Source: JALOLG01 sp963722415
GTDB taxonomy: Bacteria > Actinomycetota > Acidimicrobiia > Acidimicrobiales > Ilumatobacteraceae
Direction: 5' to 3'
Assembly (NCBI GenBank): GCA_963722415.1
Contig: CAVRNI010000049.1
Location: forward strand, 1 to 64,000
DNA length: 64,000 nt
Positions 17,708-25,907 of this stretch are shown here, piece after piece (within the stretch, counting starts at the first letter, position 1; each line of letters starts with the position of its first letter). Under the pieces are notes generated by a model that did no database searches, was not told the origin of the DNA, and saw only the letters and a program-made list of their open reading frames with translations. A program made the position numbers and the translations under genes.

Positions 17708-18154
17708 CTAGTCGCGATCGGCCCGGAGGAACGAGAAGCGGCCGTCGGCCTCCACGATCACCAGGTCGAACTTCGCGATGTCGGTCACCTGCTCGCCGCG
17801 CGCGGCCTCCATCAGCTCGGTTCTCGTGATGCGTTCGCGACGCATGACCTTCTCGAAGAGCACGCCATTGCGGGCGATCACCACCGGTACGCCGTCGAGC
17901 ACGCGTTGGGCGCGGGAGGACCGCATGCCGACGTACGAGCTGGCGACGGCGAGGAGGCACATCGTGCCGACGGCGAGCAGCCCACCGGTGAACGACATGT
18001 CCTCCTGGGTGACGCCCTGCTGGATGAGATCGCCGATCACGACCGTGATCAGCAGGTCGAACGTCGTGAGCTCGCTGAGCTCCCTGCGCCCCATGGCGCG
18101 CAGGAGGCACAGCAGCACGATGTACATCACTGCGGCGCGTACGACGATCTCCAT
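17708..18154 (-). CDS. DUF421 (YetF/YcaP-like) membrane protein
   Basis: 148 residues. Two or three N-terminal transmembrane helices (AAVMYIVLLCLLRAMGRRE, then the FDLLITVVIGDLIQ segment and GLLAVGTMCLLAVASSYVGM) precede a cytosolic beta domain containing VVIARNGVLFEKVMRRERIT. This is the conserved pattern of DUF421. Members are linked to cell envelope stress and spore proteins, mechanism unknown. It starts 12 bp after the stop of the upstream anchored protein, so the two are probably one operon. Confidence 0.88.
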   Translation of the reverse strand: MEIVVRAAVMYIVLLCLLRAMGRRELSELTTFDLLITVVIGDLIQQGVTQEDMSFTGGLLAVGTMCLLAVASSYVGMRSSRAQRVLDGVPVVIARNGVLFEKVMRRERITRTELMEAARGEQVTDIAKFDLVIVEADGRFSFLRADRD

Positions 18155-18166
18155 GTTCGGCTCCGA

Positions 18167-18709
18167 TCAGGGCATGACCCAGGAATGGTGTGACAACTCG
18201 ATCCGCCGGCCCTCGGCCTCGACCACGGTGTGCCCTGTCCGACCCCACTGCACACTCGGTCCGACGCGGACATCGAGCGTCACGGTGAACGCGGTGCCCG
18301 GCGGCTGTTCGAATGTCCACGTGATGTGCTCGCCATCACTCGTCGTGGCGTCGGGGCCAGGCTCGATCCCGTTGTGGTCGAAGAGGTCGAGGTACGACTG
18401 ATCGACCGTGATGTCGATCGGACCGGTGAATCCGCCTGGCGATGTCACCTCGATCGCGTACGGCACCGCGATGCCACCGCGCGCGATGTGCCCGTACCTG
18501 ACACTCGCCGAGATCGGTCCGTCTGATCCGTCGACGGTCGCACTTCGCACACCGAGCAGGCCGACCATCCCCGCCGCGACGAAGAGCACCATCGCGCCCA
18601 GGAACAACCGGCGCCATATGAGACCGCGGCGTTGCGCCTCGTGACCGTCGTCGGCAGGCGCGGTCGGGATCTCGCGCGCCGTACCGTTCACGTGGCCCGA
18701 GGCATCCAC
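18167..18709 (-). CDS. Single-pass membrane protein of unknown function
   Basis: About 180 residues, not recognised. A basic segment (GLIWRRLFLG) is followed by one transmembrane helix (AMVLFVAAGMVGLLGV), then an extracytoplasmic beta-rich domain ending in HTVVEAEGRRIELSHHSWVM. GTG codons at 18709 and 18691 are both possible starts; a much longer frame upstream is a shadow of the plus-strand BtuF-like gene. Close spacing to the DUF421 gene suggests they work together, perhaps as an extracytoplasmic partner, which is inference only. Confidence 0.55.
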   Translation of the reverse strand: MDASGHVNGTAREIPTAPADDGHEAQRRGLIWRRLFLGAMVLFVAAGMVGLLGVRSATVDGSDGPISASVRYGHIARGGIAVPYAIEVTSPGGFTGPIDITVDQSYLDLFDHNGIEPGPDATTSDGEHITWTFEQPPGTAFTVTLDVRVGPSVQWGRTGHTVVEAEGRRIELSHHSWVMP

Positions 18710-18802
18710 GGCCGGACGATATCCGTACCGCGGGTTTGCGAAACTCGTTGTCCGCCCGGCCGACCACCGCCCATTGCGGGCCCCGCCCCTAGTCTCGCAG
18801 TG

Positions 18803-19699
18803 GTGCGCATCGTGTCGCTGCTGCCGTCGGCCACTGAGATCCTGTTCGAGCTCGGGCTCGGCGACGATGTCGTCGGCGTCACGTTCGAGTGCAACTTTCC
18901 CGAGGCCGCCCGTTCGAAACGGATCGTGTCGACGTCGGCACTCCCCGAGGGCCTCGACCCAGCCGGCATCGATGCCGTCGTCAAGGAGCGCATGGCCGCC
19001 GGTGAGGACCTGTACCGGCTCGATCGCGGCATCTTCGCCGATCTCGATCCGGATCTCGTCGTGACGCAGGATCTGTGTGCCGTGTGCGCCGTCGACGTCT
19101 CGACGGTCGACGACGCGATCGCCTATCTCGGATGCCGGGCCGAGGTGCTCACGCTCGATCCGATGACGCTCGACGAGGTGCTCGACTCGATCCTCGATGT
19201 CGGCGCCGCAACCGGTACGGAGACGGAGGCCGCTCGATTGGTCGAGCGTTCGCGGTCCCGACTCGACGCGACGGCCGCACTCATCGACGGCGGGCGCAGG
19301 CCACCGACACTGGTGCTCGAGTGGACCGACCCCGCGTTCACGGCCGGACACTGGGTGCCCGACCTCGTCACCGGGGCGGGCGGCGAATGCCTGCTCGGCC
19401 GGCGTGGCCAACGCTCGGAAGGCATCGAATGGTCGACGATCGCATCGTCGGGCGCCGAGGTCGTGATCGTCGCGCCGTGTGGCTTCCGCCTCGATGGCGC
19501 CGCGGCGCTGGCCAAGGACGTCGTTCGGCGCGGCGTCCTTCCGCCCGGCGCCGAGGTGTGGGCCGTCGACGCCGATGCCGTCGTCGTGCGGCCCGGGCCG
19601 CGCGTCGTCGACGGCGTCGAGTTGTTCGCGTCGATTCTCCACCCGGACCTCGCCGGCGAGCCCGATCCCCTGCCTGGCGCGCCGACTCTGATCACGACG
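18803..19699 (+). CDS. BtuF/TroA-like cobalamin-type substrate-binding protein without signal peptide (runs in frame into hpaH)
   Basis: About 299 residues of the helical-backbone metal-receptor fold: RIVSLLPSATEILFELGLGD, then VGVTFECNFP, later APCGFRLDGAAAL and PGPRVVDGVELFASILHP. Like many stand-alone actinobacterial cobalamin-binding proteins, it lacks an export signal, so its site of action is unclear. GTG 18803 (or the adjacent GTG 18800) is the start. No stop codon separates it from the hydratase that begins with ATG 19700. A TGA exists in a neighbouring frame near 19689, so a one-base indel could have removed the natural stop; a genuine fusion is the alternative. Confidence 0.72.
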
Positions 19700-20512
19700 A
19701 TGGCGATCACCCTCGACCCGGAACAGATCGCCGAGATCGCGGCCCGTCACGAGGCGGCGCGGACGAGCCGGCGGCTGATCAAGCGGATCACGCTCGAACA
19801 CCCCGACATGACGCTCGACGATGCCTATGCGTGCCAAAAGGCGTGGACCGACCTCCAGGTCGCCAACGGGGCGATCGTGCGCGGTCACAAGATCGGGCTC
19901 ACGAGCCGGGCGATGCAGCAGGCGATGAAGATCGACGAGCCCGACTTCGGTGTGCTGTTCGACTACATGTTCCACGCGAGCGGGGCGACGCTGGCGGCCA
20001 CCGACTACCTCGACCCCAAGATCGAGGTCGAGCTCGCGTTCGTGCTCGGCCGACCTCTTGGCGGGCCTGACATCACGGTCGACGACGTGTACGACGCCAC
20101 AGATCACATCGTGCCGGCACTCGAGTTGATCGACGCCCGGTCGCACCGCGTCGATCCCGATGACCGCATCGCTCGCGGCGTGCGCGACACGATCGCCGAC
20201 AACGCCGCCGATGCCGGTGTCATCGTCGGAGAGCGGCGGGTGGTGCCCGGCGAGGTCGATCTGCGCTGGGTCCCGGCGATCCTCAAACGCAACGGCATCG
20301 TGGAGGAGACCGGAGTGGCGGCTGCAGTGTTGGACGACCCGGTCATGGGAATCGTGTGGTTGGCCAGACGACTCTCGGGCTACGGCATCACGCTCGAGGC
20401 CGGCGAGACGATTCTCGCCGGCTCGTTCACGCGTCCGGTCGACTGCCGTGCCGGCGACCACTTCGAGGTGGACTACGCCGACCTCGGAGTGATCACGGTC
20501 GACTTCGTGTGA
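19700..20512 (+). CDS. 2-oxo-hept-4-ene-1,7-dioate hydratase (HpaH/HpcG-type)
   Basis: 270 residues from ATG 19700. The motif IVRGHKIGLTSRAMQQAM followed by IDEPDFGVLFDYMF is diagnostic of HpaH-like hydratases, and DPKIEVELAFVLGRPL and VPALELIDARS are family blocks. The enzyme adds water to 2-oxohept-4-ene-1,7-dioate in homoprotocatechuate meta-cleavage, or to 2-oxopent-4-enoate in related pathways. The reading frame is continuous with the upstream BtuF-like protein. Extradiol-dioxygenase genes lie 2.5 kb away on the other strand, which fits an aromatic pathway. Confidence 0.82.
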   Translation: MAITLDPEQIAEIAARHEAARTSRRLIKRITLEHPDMTLDDAYACQKAWTDLQVANGAIVRGHKIGLTSRAMQQAMKIDEPDFGVLFDYMFHASGATLAATDYLDPKIEVELAFVLGRPLGGPDITVDDVYDATDHIVPALELIDARSHRVDPDDRIARGVRDTIADNAADAGVIVGERRVVPGEVDLRWVPAILKRNGIVEETGVAAAVLDDPVMGIVWLARRLSGYGITLEAGETILAGSFTRPVDCRAGDHFEVDYADLGVITVDFV

Positions 20513-20539
20513 TCATCCGCCGCACCATCCACACCAGGA

Positions 20540-21352
20540 TCACCACCGCCCACGAGTGTCCGGACCACGTCGTCGAGCGATGGCGGCGCAGCTGTCCTTG
20601 AACCCGGCCAGGCGGCGGAACACGTCCGCCGCGGCATCGTGGAATCCGGAAGGGAGTCCGGCGTCGCGGAACGTCGCTGCGATCTCGTCCATCTCGCCGG
20701 CGAAACGCCAGGCCTTCGGCGTGCTGCCGTGCGCGGCACGAGTCGCACGCTGCAAGAGGTCCGGTTGTGAGATGCCCCATTCGTCGATGAGATCGCCGTC
20801 GACGCCCTCGACGGTCGCGACCCCGAGCACCGCGAGCAACAGCGCCGCGGTGCCCTTCGTCCACGCCGCGTAACACATCTTGAGGGCCGACGCGGCGCCT
20901 GGCTCGGCGCCGATGACGCGCGCGTCGAGCACTGATCCCTCCCAACGGCCGGCGACATCGGCCGCGCGCGCCCCGGACAGGTACAGACGCGTGGTGCCAG
21001 GTGCAACCGCCGGCGGCCCCACGATGCCGCCGTCGACCGCGTCGTCGAACATCGATGCAACGCGCTTGGCGGTGGCCGGTGATGTGGCGTTGGCGTCGAC
21101 GTAGACGCCGGTGAAGCCGAGCTCGGCAACCTGGCGTGCCTGGTCGAGCGCGGCCTCGGGCGGGCACACCGACACGATCGTGTCGGCGATGTCGACCAAC
21201 GAGCGGACGGTGACGACGTCCTCGATGCCGGCCGCCTCGGCGCGGCTGACCGTCGCTTCCGAACGCTGCTCGCTCGCCCAGATGCGTCGCCCGGCGCAGG
21301 CGGCCGCCACCGACGATCCCATCTCACCCGGATGAAGGAAGCCTGTGATCAT
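20540..21352 (-). CDS. 6-phosphogluconate-dehydrogenase-like NAD-binding protein with DUF1932 C-terminal domain
   Basis: 270 residues. An N-terminal Rossmann start TGFLHPGEMGSSVAAACAG replaces the usual GxGxxG with HPGxMG, as in the DUF1932 family. The C-terminal helical domain has SALKMCYAAWTKGTAALLLA. Related proteins are annotated as phosphogluconate dehydrogenase-like; activity is unknown. ATG 21352 is used because the upstream extension is a shadow of the downstream hydrolase. It lies 11 bp after the monoglyceride-lipase-like gene, same strand. Confidence 0.78.
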   Translation of the reverse strand: MITGFLHPGEMGSSVAAACAGRRIWASEQRSEATVSRAEAAGIEDVVTVRSLVDIADTIVSVCPPEAALDQARQVAELGFTGVYVDANATSPATAKRVASMFDDAVDGGIVGPPAVAPGTTRLYLSGARAADVAGRWEGSVLDARVIGAEPGAASALKMCYAAWTKGTAALLLAVLGVATVEGVDGDLIDEWGISQPDLLQRATRAAHGSTPKAWRFAGEMDEIAATFRDAGLPSGFHDAAADVFRRLAGFKDSCAAIARRRGPDTRGRW

Positions 21353-21363
21353 GCTGCCAACGG

Positions 21364-22236
21364 TCAGCGCTGAGTGACGCGGGCGAGCCAGGCGACGAGG
21401 TCGGCCGTGATCTCGTCGCGGTTCGTCTCGTTGAACACCTCGTGACGCGCCTCGGGGTACAACGCGACGGTCACATCCTTCACGCCGGCCTCGCGGTAGC
21501 GGTCGGCGACGAGCTCGATGAGCGCTCCGCCACCGGCGAGCGGATCGGCGTCGCCTGACAGCAGGTAGATCGGCAGCTCCGGCCGGATGCCTGCGAGGCG
21601 CGCCGGGTCGCCGGTATCGGCAAGGCCGTCGAGCATGCTGGCTGTCGCTTGCGGGTTCAGGCCGAAGCCGCACGCCGCGTCGGCGACGTAGGCATCGACC
21701 TCGTCAGGGTCGCGGCTCAACCAGTCGTACTCGGTGCGCGCCGGTTCGAACGCCGCGTTGAACGCGCTGAGGTCGACCTCTTTCGTCGGGTCGATGCCGG
21801 GTGCGACGACGTCGATCGCGGTCGTGCCCGACAGCACCGCACCGTCGACGTCGCCGCTGTGATCCAGGAGATATCCCTGGACGGCGAACGAGCCCATGCT
21901 GTGCCCCACCAGGACGAGCGGGACGTCAGGGTGCTCCTGGCGAGCAATGGCTCCGAGTTCGCCGAGATCGCTCACCAGGCCGGACCAACCCCCGGGGCCG
22001 AGATCCCCGTGGCGATCAGCCGATCCCGCAGTCGCGCCGTGACCGCGGTGGTCGTTGGCGTACACGACGTACCCGGCGTCGGTGAGGGCTTCGGCCAGTC
22101 GACGGTACCGACCGGCATGCTCGCCCATGCCGTGCGCGATCTGCACGACCGCTCGCGGCGGCTGGTCACCCGTCCAGCGGTAGACCGCGATGTCCGAGCC
22201 GTCGGCCGCCGCAAATGAGAAAGTCGTCTCGTCCAT
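21364..22236 (-). CDS. Alpha/beta-hydrolase, monoacylglycerol-lipase-like
   Basis: 290 residues. QIAHGMGEHAGRYRRLAEAL and YVVYANDHRGHGATAG are typical of the Hydrolase_4/lysophospholipase group; LVGHSMGSFAVQGYL holds the nucleophile serine, LLSGDADPLAGGG the acid, and EARHEVFNE the histidine. ATG 22236 is preferred to 22266 because the family begins close to it. Probably cytosolic. It lies in a run of minus-strand genes ending with the DUF1932 protein. Confidence 0.88.
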   Translation of the reverse strand: MDETTFSFAAADGSDIAVYRWTGDQPPRAVVQIAHGMGEHAGRYRRLAEALTDAGYVVYANDHRGHGATAGSADRHGDLGPGGWSGLVSDLGELGAIARQEHPDVPLVLVGHSMGSFAVQGYLLDHSGDVDGAVLSGTTAIDVVAPGIDPTKEVDLSAFNAAFEPARTEYDWLSRDPDEVDAYVADAACGFGLNPQATASMLDGLADTGDPARLAGIRPELPIYLLSGDADPLAGGGALIELVADRYREAGVKDVTVALYPEARHEVFNETNRDEITADLVAWLARVTQR

Positions 22237-22281
22237 GACCGCGATGATCCCAGAACGCGGCACCACTCGCGCAAGGCATCG

Positions 22282-22851
22282 CTATGGCAGTTGCCAGAAC
22301 TGATCGGTGAGTCCGACCGCGGTCAGGATGGCCTGGTTCTGCTCGCGGGTGCGCGGCCGCCATTCGGGCTCGAGCCGGTCGCCCCACCATGCATGGGCGA
22401 GATCGTTCAGCTGCGCGACGGGCAGCGTGGCGCCGGGAGCTCGACCGTCGAGCCAGCGAGACACGTGCGCTTCCGACCGGAAGAGGTTCATCGTGCTTCA
22501 GGTGAACGCGATGTCGTCCCACCATGCGCTGGCCGGCACGAGGCAGTGGAACAGCAGCGCCGGGCCGTCGGGCTGTCGATCACGGACCGCACAGGCCAGC
22601 GGGTCACCGCAGTCCGCACAGGCGGTCTCGATCCGACCGTCGGTGTGGAGGCAGGCGCAGATTCCGAAAGCATCCCAGGCGCAGTTCGCGTACCACGATC
22701 GTCCAGCCGCGTGGACACGGAACGCGGTCGGCACGGCGGAGAACGGGTTGGCCATGCGGATCTCGCCGGTCGAGGCGTCCAACACGATGGCGTGGCTGTC
22801 GTGCAGACGTTGCCACGTCGTGTGGATCTCACCGACCTCGACGCCGACCAT
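22282..22851 (-). CDS. Organomercurial-lyase (MerB)-like protein with an in-frame TGA at the putative catalytic Cys position (possible selenoprotein)
   Basis: Two same-frame pieces separated only by a TGA at 22498-22500. The first piece has RMANPFSAVPTAFRVHAAGR and NCAWDAFGIC, whose Cys57/Asp60 match MerB Cys96/Asp99. Then come CADCGDP and WWDDIAFT; the second piece continues STMNLFRSEAHVSRW and ends FWQLP. In this family the residue between FT and ST is cysteine, equivalent to MerB Cys159, so TGA replaces TGC. Reading through gives about 188 residues from ATG 22851. Family-like sequence (NLTYQQFVERGRAPTSAEIA) precedes that ATG with no standard start codon, so the N-terminus is unresolved. 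TGA could encode selenocysteine, be a nonsense mutation, or be a C-to-A error. Confidence 0.7.
22470..22483 (-). promoter_or_regulatory. Candidate bacterial SECIS hairpin downstream of the in-frame TGA
   Basis: On the coding strand, CTTCC-GGTC-GGAAG forms a perfect 5-bp stem with a GGUC tetraloop. The first loop G is 20 nt after the TGA. The E. coli fdhF SECIS presents GGUC 19 nt after its UGA. The hairpin overlaps codons for the conserved LFRSE motif, so it could also arise from protein conservation alone. No SelB-type factor is in the window. Confidence 0.4.
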
Positions 22852-22944
22852 GGCAGCGATCTCGGCGCTGGTCGGAGCTCGACCCCGCTCGACGAACTGC
22901 TGGTAGGTCAGATTGCGGATCGCCAGGTCGGCCGAACGTTCGTG

Positions 22945-23031
22945 CCGTCAGGCCGCAATCTGGTACGTCCGTCAGGCCGTCACGGCTGCCGCGAGCTGGA
23001 CCGTCGGCCGTCAGGCCGCGATCTGGTACGT
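22945..23031 (-). repeat. Duplicated 3' tail of ligB between ligB and the MerB-like gene
   Basis: A 24-bp segment containing the last LigB codons and stop (encoding TYQIAA-stop-Arg) occurs at 23008-23031 and again, with one base change, at 22945-22968. A 12-bp partial copy sits between them at 22969-22980. The spacing is 63 bp, a multiple of three, so LigB, both TGA-ended echoes and the MerB-like frame are all in register. It looks like a slippage or recombination product, and it may have removed the MerB-like start codon. Confidence 0.55.
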
Positions 23032-23838
23032 GGCGACGGTGCATCCGACGGCGAAGATCGGGATCGGCGCGTAGAAGTGCACCGTCCCCTTGGCGCCCGA
23101 CGCCGCCGCGCTCACCGCGAGGAACGTGCGGATCTCGAAGCCCCCCTGACCGGCGTCGGCGTAGACGGTGAGGTCGTCGTAGGAGAGGAGCGCCTCACGG
23201 TCGTTGCGCACCCATCGGTCGAGGAACTCGCGGTCCCACGCTTCGTTGATCTTGCCCGAGTCGGGCGTGGCCGGCCAGTGCGATATCCCGCCGGTGCCGA
23301 TCATCGCGATCCGCTCGGGAAGCGCGTCGATGGCCGCCCGCATCGACTCGCCGAACGTCCACGCCCGGTGGAGCGGGGCGAGCGGCGGACCCTGGCAGTT
23401 GATGTTGACCGGGATCACCGGAACGTCGTACCGCGGCGTGAGGAAGCTCAGCGGCAGGATGATCCCGTGGTCGAAGCGCCACTCCTCGGCGTATGACACG
23501 TCGGAGCCGTTCATCACGCCGGTGATGAACCGGTGCGACAGATCGCGGTTGCCGGGGACCCGCACCTTGTCGATCCTCAGCCAGTCGGGATCCTCGATCG
23601 GACCGTCGTAGGAGTCGGCCATGCCGATCGCGAACGACGGCATGTTGTTCATGAAGAAGTTGGCGAAGTGCTCGGCGGCGACGACGACGATGGCATCGGG
23701 GCGGGTCGCCTCGAGCTCGGTTCGCATCTCGTCGAACGCGACGTAGAGACCTTCGCGCAAGGTCGGATCGGCCTGCTCGAACCGGCTCCGGATACCCGGT
23801 GCATGGCTGCAGACACCCGCGAACACGAGTGGCATCAT
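23011..23838 (-). CDS. Class III extradiol ring-cleavage dioxygenase, beta (catalytic) subunit, LigB family
   Basis: 275 residues. It begins PLVFAGVCSHAPGI (metal-ligand histidine) and contains VVVAAEHFANFF, the second histidine-region VRVPGNRDLSHRFI, and MIGTGGISHWPATPDSG with the C-terminal catalytic histidine. This is the LigB layout of protocatechuate 4,5-dioxygenase, gallate or 2,3-dihydroxyphenylpropionate dioxygenases; the substrate is a catechol-type acid, exact identity open. The ATG at 23838 overlaps the LigA stop (ATGA), so the subunits are translated in coupling. The 3' end is followed by short repeats of its own tail. Confidence 0.88.
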   Translation of the reverse strand: MMPLVFAGVCSHAPGIRSRFEQADPTLREGLYVAFDEMRTELEATRPDAIVVVAAEHFANFFMNNMPSFAIGMADSYDGPIEDPDWLRIDKVRVPGNRDLSHRFITGVMNGSDVSYAEEWRFDHGIILPLSFLTPRYDVPVIPVNINCQGPPLAPLHRAWTFGESMRAAIDALPERIAMIGTGGISHWPATPDSGKINEAWDREFLDRWVRNDREALLSYDDLTVYADAGQGGFEIRTFLAVSAAASGAKGTVHFYAPIPIFAVGCTVATYQIAA

Positions 23839-24215
23839 CGGCTCCCTTCGTCGCCAGAGGGTGGCGCGGCGCGGCCTTGCTGACCGAGCGCCGACGTGTG
23901 CGCATCGACACCCTCGTAGCCGGTCATCGCGTACACGCCCTCGCGAACCGGGCCATGGGTCGCGATGCCCTGCCGCATCAGCTCGAGGTAGTCGGGCCAG
24001 GCGATCTGGTGGAACGCCGCGAAGTGCATGAGGATCTGCCCGTTGACGCCCAGGTGGAACAGCAGGCCGATGTCGGGCGCGACGAGTGCCTGGATCTCCT
24101 CGTCGGTCAGGTCGTATCCGTCGAGCACCCCGACACGGTCGGCCAGGTACGCCTGTTGCGCCTTCTCGTCCCGGTTGAGTTCGTACAGGAACTTCTGCAC
24201 GTAGTAGAGGCTCAT
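23835..24215 (-). CDS. Extradiol dioxygenase alpha subunit, LigA family
   Basis: 126 residues, all-helical: YYVQKFLYELNRDEKAQQAY, ADRVGVLDGYDLTDEEIQAL and LLFHLGVNGQILMHFAAFH. This is the small subunit that caps the active site of LigAB-type protocatechuate 4,5-dioxygenases. It ends inside the LigB start codon. The order LigA then LigB is as in Sphingobium. It starts 121 bp after the alpha/beta hydrolase gene, which may leave room for its own promoter. Confidence 0.87.
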   Translation of the reverse strand: MSLYYVQKFLYELNRDEKAQQAYLADRVGVLDGYDLTDEEIQALVAPDIGLLFHLGVNGQILMHFAAFHQIAWPDYLELMRQGIATHGPVREGVYAMTGYEGVDAHTSALGQQGRAAPPSGDEGSR

Positions 24216-24336
24216 GCCCTGCTCTCGGTGGTTACGTCACTCGTGGTCGTCGGGTGTCTCGCACCAAGCATTGCAGAGCCGGCGCGGCGGCGTCCGAAGG
24301 CGTGGACCTCGGTGGCGAACGATCGCTGGTCCACGT

Positions 24337-25053
24337 TCACGCGTCGAGGATGATCTCCGTCAACGCCTCCGGATGGCTGAACATCACCAGGTGTGGGGCC
24401 GGGAGCTCGAAGTATCGCCAGTCGGCGGCGGCTCGTGCAGCTGCTGCATACGTGGCGAACACGGTCGGCACGTTGGCGGTGCAGAACACATAGGTCTTGA
24501 CCACATCGGGCAGCGCGCTCGTGATCGGTTCCTGGAGCGTCGCGTACGACTGCGGCATGATCCGCTCGAGGTACCACGCCACTGCATCCTCGCCTCCGAG
24601 TAGATCGGGATCGGGGTCGTAGCCGGTGTACGGCAACATGCCGCCATGCTCGTCGGCCAGCGCCTGCCGTTCGTCGCTCGCCCCTGTGTTGGCGGCGAGA
24701 GGAGCATGGGCATCGACGTAGACGATCGAACGGAGCCGATCGGCGATTCGGCTGGCGGCTTGGGTCGCCGGTCGGCCGCCGTAGCTGTGGGCGACGAGCG
24801 TGATGTTCACGGCATCGGCGGTTTCGATCGCACTCACGATGTCGTCGGCGTGGTCGCCGAGCGTGATGTGCGGGCCCGACTGGTGACGGCGTGCGCCATG
24901 ACCGGTGAGCGACACGTTGATCACCGGTCGACCGGACGCCCGCAGCAACGGCAGCACGGGTGACCAACTCCACTCGCCGAGCCACGCCCCGTGCACCAGC
25001 ACGATCGCCCGATCGCGTTCGGCGAGCGGCGGCGGCAGCAGCGGAGCCGTCAT
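24337..25053 (-). CDS. Alpha/beta-hydrolase of the EstC/salicylate-esterase-like group
   Basis: 238 residues. IVLVHGAWLGEWSWSPVLPL, LTGHGARRHQSGPHITLGDH, LVAHSYGGRPATQA (nucleophile Ser) and a C-terminal PAPHLVMFSHPEALTEI with the catalytic His match the plant-SABP/EstC-like esterases common in actinobacteria. ATG 25053 overlaps the preceding gene's stop (ATGA). In this operon it may open a lactone or ester in the aromatic pathway (inference). Confidence 0.85.
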   Translation of the reverse strand: MTAPLLPPPLAERDRAIVLVHGAWLGEWSWSPVLPLLRASGRPVINVSLTGHGARRHQSGPHITLGDHADDIVSAIETADAVNITLVAHSYGGRPATQAASRIADRLRSIVYVDAHAPLAANTGASDERQALADEHGGMLPYTGYDPDPDLLGGEDAVAWYLERIMPQSYATLQEPITSALPDVVKTYVFCTANVPTVFATYAAAARAAADWRYFELPAPHLVMFSHPEALTEIILDA

Positions 25054-25907
25054 CGACCGGACACGAACTGCCAGATCTCCGTGAAGTCGCTGCCGGGCAT
25101 CGCCGCGTCGGCCCGCTGCCACACGTCGGACACCGATTCGGCGACCGTCGAGGCGGTGCCGGTGCGGTTCAATGAGTCGAGGAACAGGCGCACGTCCTTG
25201 GCCATCAGGCGGGTGTGGAAGCCGGCGTCGTACGAGCCGGTCACGATGCGGTTGGGGAACTTGTCGGCGGACGCCGAGTTGCGCCCGGTCGACACGTTGA
25301 GCACGTCGAGGATGACGCTCATGTCGAGCCCTTCGGCGACTCCGAATGCGATCGCCTCCGACGTGGCGGCCAACGCCGTCGCCGAGAGGTAGTTGTTCAA
25401 CAGCTTCATCGCCTGGCCCTGCCCGGCGCGTGTCCCGACGTGGAACACGTTGCCGGAGATCGCCTCCAGGACCGGACGGTTCGCCTCGAGGACCTCGGCG
25501 GGTCCCGCGAACATCATCGAGATCGTGGCCGCCCGTGCACCTGCCACGCCGCCCGAGACCGGACCGTCGGTGTACGTGACGCCGAGCTCGGCGAGTCGTG
25601 CCGCGACCTCGCCGGCGACTTGCGGCCCGACCGTCGAGAGGTCGACGACGGTGGTGACACGGCGGTCGGCCATGTCGACGAGCTCGTCGACGATGGCGCG
25701 CGTGGCCGCGCCGTCGGGCACGCTGAGCAGCACCGTGTCGGCGCGAGCGAACACGTCGGTCAGGTTGGCTGCTGCGACGGCACCGTCCGGTAGGCGTTCC
25801 GCAGTGCCGGCCGCGTCGAAGGCGACGAGCTCGAACCCCGCTCTGGCGACGTTCGTCGCCATCGGCCGGCCCATGTTGCCGAGGCCGACGAACCCGACGA
25901 CCTTCAT
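25050..25907 (-). CDS. 3-hydroxyisobutyrate dehydrogenase-like protein
   Basis: 285 residues. VGFVGLGNMGRPMATNVARA (NAD-binding start), DGPVSGGVAGARAATISMM (substrate-binding motif) and AMKLLNNYLSATALAATSEA (catalytic Lys helix) define the beta-hydroxyacid dehydrogenase family. ATG 25907 and the stop at 25050 form ATGA overlaps on both sides, so it is tightly coupled with the decarboxylase-like and hydrolase genes. A second, diverged paralogue is at 13504-14451 in the other catabolic cluster. Confidence 0.88.
   Translation of the reverse strand: MKVVGFVGLGNMGRPMATNVARAGFELVAFDAAGTAERLPDGAVAAANLTDVFARADTVLLSVPDGAATRAIVDELVDMADRRVTTVVDLSTVGPQVAGEVAARLAELGVTYTDGPVSGGVAGARAATISMMFAGPAEVLEANRPVLEAISGNVFHVGTRAGQGQAMKLLNNYLSATALAATSEAIAFGVAEGLDMSVILDVLNVSTGRNSASADKFPNRIVTGSYDAGFHTRLMAKDVRLFLDSLNRTGTASTVAESVSDVWQRADAAMPGSDFTEIWQFVSGR

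Noticed and set aside
18167..20461. 764-residue minus-strand open frame with a plausible C-terminus
   Set aside because: The part beyond about 18709 is antisense to the clearly coding BtuF-like and HpaH genes and has a low-complexity Arg/Asp/His translation; only its last 180 residues look real.
22498..23013. Genetic-code reassignment of TGA in this region
   Set aside because: Many intact genes in the window (for example rsmE, bldD, lepA's neighbours) end at TGA, and TGA is the usual stop in the ATGA and GTGA overlaps; only the single MerB-like case needs special explanation.
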